The position numbers and the translations under genes are program-made. Positions 62,050 to 64,000 of a DNA stretch of 64,000 nt are shown here, piece by piece; the stretch's first letter is position 1; each line of letters begins with the position of its first letter. The stretch spans positions 186,001 to 250,000 of the forward strand of contig CANMDW010000002.1 in the NCBI GenBank assembly GCA_947496705.1, written 5' to 3'. Below the pieces are notes generated by a model, which did no database searches, had not been told where the DNA came from, and saw only the letters and a program-made list of their open reading frames with translations. Origin of the DNA: an uncultured Aquimarina sp. Lineage in GTDB: Bacteria > Bacteroidota > Bacteroidia > Flavobacteriales > Flavobacteriaceae.

Positions 62050-62783
62050 GAAAAAACACTATTGTTTTTCATTAAAGCAGTTATTTTTCCCGATATTTTA
62101 GGAGAGAATCCTCTTTCCAACAGCTGTAATTGATGATAATTGTGTACATCTGTACCCGTAAAATCAATATAACCCTGATTCACCATTTTGTAGGCAAAAG
62201 CCTTAATCTTTTCGCCATAAAATCCAGATAAGGATAATAAATTTACCTGAAATAAGAATCCTGTTTCCTTTAATTGATGATATTTTTTCAGATCATTTTG
62301 ATAAAAAGTATATCGCTCTGGGTGGGCCAAAACAGGAATATATCCTGCCAGCTTAATCTCAAAGAGTATTTCATTGAGATTTATAGGAGGACTGAACGTA
62401 GACATTTCTACCAAAATATAATTTTTGTGTAAAGGCAGAATATCATTGTCTTTTATTCGACTATAAAACAAATCATCCATCATATATTCAGCGCTGGCCC
62501 GCAATGTTATTTTTGTTATTCCGAGAGGAGGGAGAACTTCCTGTAGTTCCTTTACACTATTTTTAATAGTTTGAGATGAATTTGGCCATACCTCCTGAAT
62601 TACATGAGGAGTGGTAATCACTTTTTTTATTCCGAATTTTTCAAATTGCTCCAGAATATATGCCGATTGATATATCGTTTTTACCCCATCATCAATAGCA
62701 GGAAGCAGATGAGAATGGATATCTACATAATCATCAGGAATAATTTCATGTAGAGGTACTTCTTTTTTTGATAAAAACGACAA
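62046..62783 (-). CDS. CpsB/YwqE-type tyrosine-protein phosphatase (PHP domain)
   Basis: A 245-residue metal-dependent phosphatase of the PHP superfamily. The metal-binding DIHSHLLPAIDDGVK is near residues 19-33, TPHV near 58-61, HPERYTF near 156-162 and TGTDVHNY near 215-222. It should dephosphorylate the tyrosine tail of the Wzc-like kinase encoded on the other strand, which sets assembly cycling. The gene is convergent with wzc, overlapping by 4 bp, rather than in the same operon. Confidence 0.88.
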   Translation of the reverse strand: MSFLSKKEVPLHEIIPDDYVDIHSHLLPAIDDGVKTIYQSAYILEQFEKFGIKKVITTPHVIQEVWPNSSQTIKNSVKELQEVLPPLGITKITLRASAEYMMDDLFYSRIKDNDILPLHKNYILVEMSTFSPPINLNEILFEIKLAGYIPVLAHPERYTFYQNDLKKYHQLKETGFLFQVNLLSLSGFYGEKIKAFAYKMVNQGYIDFTGTDVHNYHQLQLLERGFSPKISGKITALMKNNSVFS

Positions 62784-62862
62784 TATAGTTATTGTTTGGG
62801 GTGAATTTAAAGCAAAAAAACAACTTATTCCTTAGTTTTTTAGCGCTTACAATAAGTTTTTG

Positions 62863-62870
62863 CAAAAATA
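62863..62870 (-). promoter_or_regulatory. -7 promoter element TATTTTTG for the phosphatase gene
   Basis: An exact minus-strand TAnnTTTG match 79 bp upstream of the start codon at 62783 and just downstream of the terminator of the preceding gene. Confidence 0.45.
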
Positions 62871-62884
62871 AAGATTATTGTGTA

Positions 62885-62923
62885 TAAAAAAAACTGTTTA
62901 AGAATCTCATTCTTAAACAGTTT
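62885..62923 (-). terminator. Rho-independent terminator after the head-GIN gene
   Basis: A perfect 15-bp stem (AAACTGTTTAAGAAT / ATTCTTAAACAGTTT) with a CTC loop is followed on the minus strand by a T run. It lies 23 bp after the stop of the 62946-63680 gene. Confidence 0.9.
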
Positions 62924-62945
62924 ACATCAGATTTTATATTGAATG

Positions 62946-63680
62946 TTATCGTTTTGTAATATCTCCCGATCCAGACACCTTTTTATCTTCCTTTCCTGGG
63001 TTACCCTTATAGAATATATCTCCCGATCCCGATACACGGGCTTTTAAAGATGAAGTCGCCATAACTTCAATATCTCCCGATCCTGAAACAGTAGCAGTAA
63101 CATTTTTTGCATTCAGATCATATGCTGCCAGATCACCAGATCCCGAGACAGTGCTGTTAAAACTATCTGCGGTTCCTTTTAATACCAAATCACCGCTGCC
63201 AGAAACTTGAGCCCAAACAGTATTTGCTTCTACTGCAAGCTTAATATCACCCGAACCAGAAACCCCTGTTTTAAAATCTGAAGCTTTAATAGGATCAGAT
63301 CCATAAATATCTCCGGCCCCCGATAAAGTAACCTGATTAATGTCTTGAAAAGGAACAGTAATCACTAATTTTTTCCCTTTTGTGGGTTTGAGGTAGTATC
63401 CCTTTTTTACATAGATCTTTAAAACGTCTCCTTCAACTTCGGTGATAATATAGTCGATAAGGTTACTTTCTCCTTCAATTGTTATTTTTCCTTCGGTACC
63501 TGAAACCAGCGATACATCCAGGCTACCTTTTAATTTGATCTGATCATAGTCTGAAACACTTCTGTTTTTGGTCACTACATTACCATCTCCACTGATCTTT
63601 TTTCCGTTTCCCCACCATTGTGCCTGTAGCGAAGTCATGCTACACATTGCTAAAGCTAAAATAATTGTTATTGTTTTCAT
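62946..63680 (-). CDS. Head-GIN (DUF2807) domain secreted protein
   Basis: A 244-residue exported protein with a signal peptide (cleavage near residue 20, SLQAQ). The single beta-solenoid domain is rich in SGSGDI/SGSGDL repeats (at least six), recurring every 15-20 residues in the C-terminal two thirds. The family is very common in Bacteroidota and its function is unknown. The ATG at 63680 follows the A-rich 24-nt leader after a degenerate CCCGATAGCTATCGGG palindrome. Confidence 0.88.
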   Translation of the reverse strand: MKTITIILALAMCSMTSLQAQWWGNGKKISGDGNVVTKNRSVSDYDQIKLKGSLDVSLVSGTEGKITIEGESNLIDYIITEVEGDVLKIYVKKGYYLKPTKGKKLVITVPFQDINQVTLSGAGDIYGSDPIKASDFKTGVSGSGDIKLAVEANTVWAQVSGSGDLVLKGTADSFNSTVSGSGDLAAYDLNAKNVTATVSGSGDIEVMATSSLKARVSGSGDIFYKGNPGKEDKKVSGSGDITKR

Positions 63681-63704
63681 CTGTTTGGATTTTATTGTTT
63701 TTTT

Positions 63705-63720
63705 CCCGATAGCCTATCGA
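63705..63720 (-). promoter_or_regulatory. Degenerate palindrome, 24 nt before the head-GIN start codon
   Basis: The plus strand reads CCCGATAGCCTATCGA. The minus-strand stem CGATAG/CTATCG with one central extra base is kept. The downstream 24-nt leader (A-rich, ending AAACAG) closely matches the leaders at 9418-9441 and 27111-27134. Confidence 0.6.
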
Positions 63721-63778
63721 AGGTTACTATTTTGATTGCTCTCAACGTATTTGTATAACACATTTCATCTAATGTGCA

Positions 63779-64000
63779 TTAGTTTTTTCTTAGTTTAATG
63801 CCTCCATAGCTAGAGGTGATATTAATGGTATTACCACTGTTGGATTGCCCATTATATCCCTGATAGTCTTTTTTAGAACTTTTTACATACTTTTTTTGAA
63901 CCGTTATGCTTTCTTCAAGATGAATACCTCCGTACGAAGTTCTAAATGTAAAATCAAAAACACATCCTTCTTCATACCCTATATTTATCCCGGTATAATC
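63779..64000 (-). CDS. Secreted adhesin-like beta-solenoid protein, C-terminal part (partial)
   Basis: The last 73 codons of a minus-strand gene cut by the right window edge, stop TAA at 63779-63781. The translation has repeated SYGGI blocks (RTSYGGIHLEESI, TSSYGGIKLRKN at the C-terminus) and a Tyr/Gly/Asn/Ser-rich stretch between. This fits DUF4097/adhesin-like solenoid proteins related to the neighbouring head-GIN protein. It is probably in the same minus-strand unit, 98 bp upstream. Confidence 0.7.
   Translation of the reverse strand, partial: DYTGINIGYEEGCVFDFTFRTSYGGIHLEESITVQKKYVKSSKKDYQGYNGQSNSGNTINITSSYGGIKLRKN

Noticed and set aside
1..64000. tRNA or rRNA genes
   Set aside because: No cloverleaf with a TTCRANNC arm or rRNA-like conserved block was seen on reading; a covariance-model scan (tRNAscan-SE, Infernal) would settle it.

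Overview
The window looks like chromosomal DNA from a marine member of the Flavobacteriaceae (Bacteroidota; Aquimarina-like at a guess). It is AT-rich. Several genes have the Bacteroidota -7 promoter element TAnnTTTG, and typical families of the phylum are present (DUF2911, head-GIN/DUF2807, a MutS2-like protein without Smr, PIG-L deacetylase beside an SSS symporter). No tRNA, rRNA, CRISPR array or phage gene was seen.

Positions 1-21300 hold ordinary housekeeping and accessory genes: a partial SDR, SRPBCC and STAS-like proteins, an aquaporin, a DUF2911 protein, a Gfo/Idh/MocA oxidoreductase, a PIG-L deacetylase with an SSS symporter and an overlooked 36-residue membrane protein, mutS2, ung, an orphan substrate-binding protein, a minus-strand cluster (2OG-Fe oxygenase, SUI1/YciH, DUF1835, nucleoside phosphorylase), a fused 2-oxoacid dehydrogenase E1 and a DUF3103-like lipoprotein. 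Two copies of a MITE-like repeat of about 165 bp lie here in opposite orientation.

Positions 21700-62800 form one large surface-polysaccharide (capsule/EPS) locus. Block 1 (21835-37661) makes UDP-GalNAcA (C4-epimerase plus UDP-sugar dehydrogenase) and encodes a Wzx flippase, an EpsG/Wzy-type polymerase, glycosyltransferases, pyruvyl, methyl and acyl modifiers, and a QueC-like PP-loop enzyme. An antisense beta-helix lipoprotein and a 172-bp inverted-repeat element separate it from block 2 (40210-52456). Block 2 holds a PglA-like glycosyltransferase, two PglC-like initiating transferases, two PglD/NeuD-like acyltransferases, and an adenylation enzyme + carrier protein + FemAB/GNAT module. Then come an MBOAT/SGNH O-acyltransferase pair on the minus strand and block 3 (55754-62049): PglE-like aminotransferase, PglF/WbpM-like dehydratase, Wza and Wzc, facing a YwqE/CpsB-type phosphatase. 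Together these could build a bacillosamine-type sugar on undecaprenyl phosphate, extend it with GalNAcA-containing residues, decorate it with pyruvyl, methyl, acyl and possibly aminoacyl groups, flip and polymerise it, and export it under tyrosine-phosphorylation control.

The most notable non-coding signals are: (i) a palindrome exactly 24 nt before the start codon of three unrelated genes, with a shared A-rich leader; (ii) a G5-N6-C4-TTRAAC box upstream of both outer EPS operons; (iii) a 172-bp element with perfect 25-bp terminal inverted repeats and a 9-bp flanking direct repeat; (iv) five imperfect tandem 11-mers upstream of the EPS locus. The window ends in two minus-strand genes of the DUF2807/adhesin-like type.
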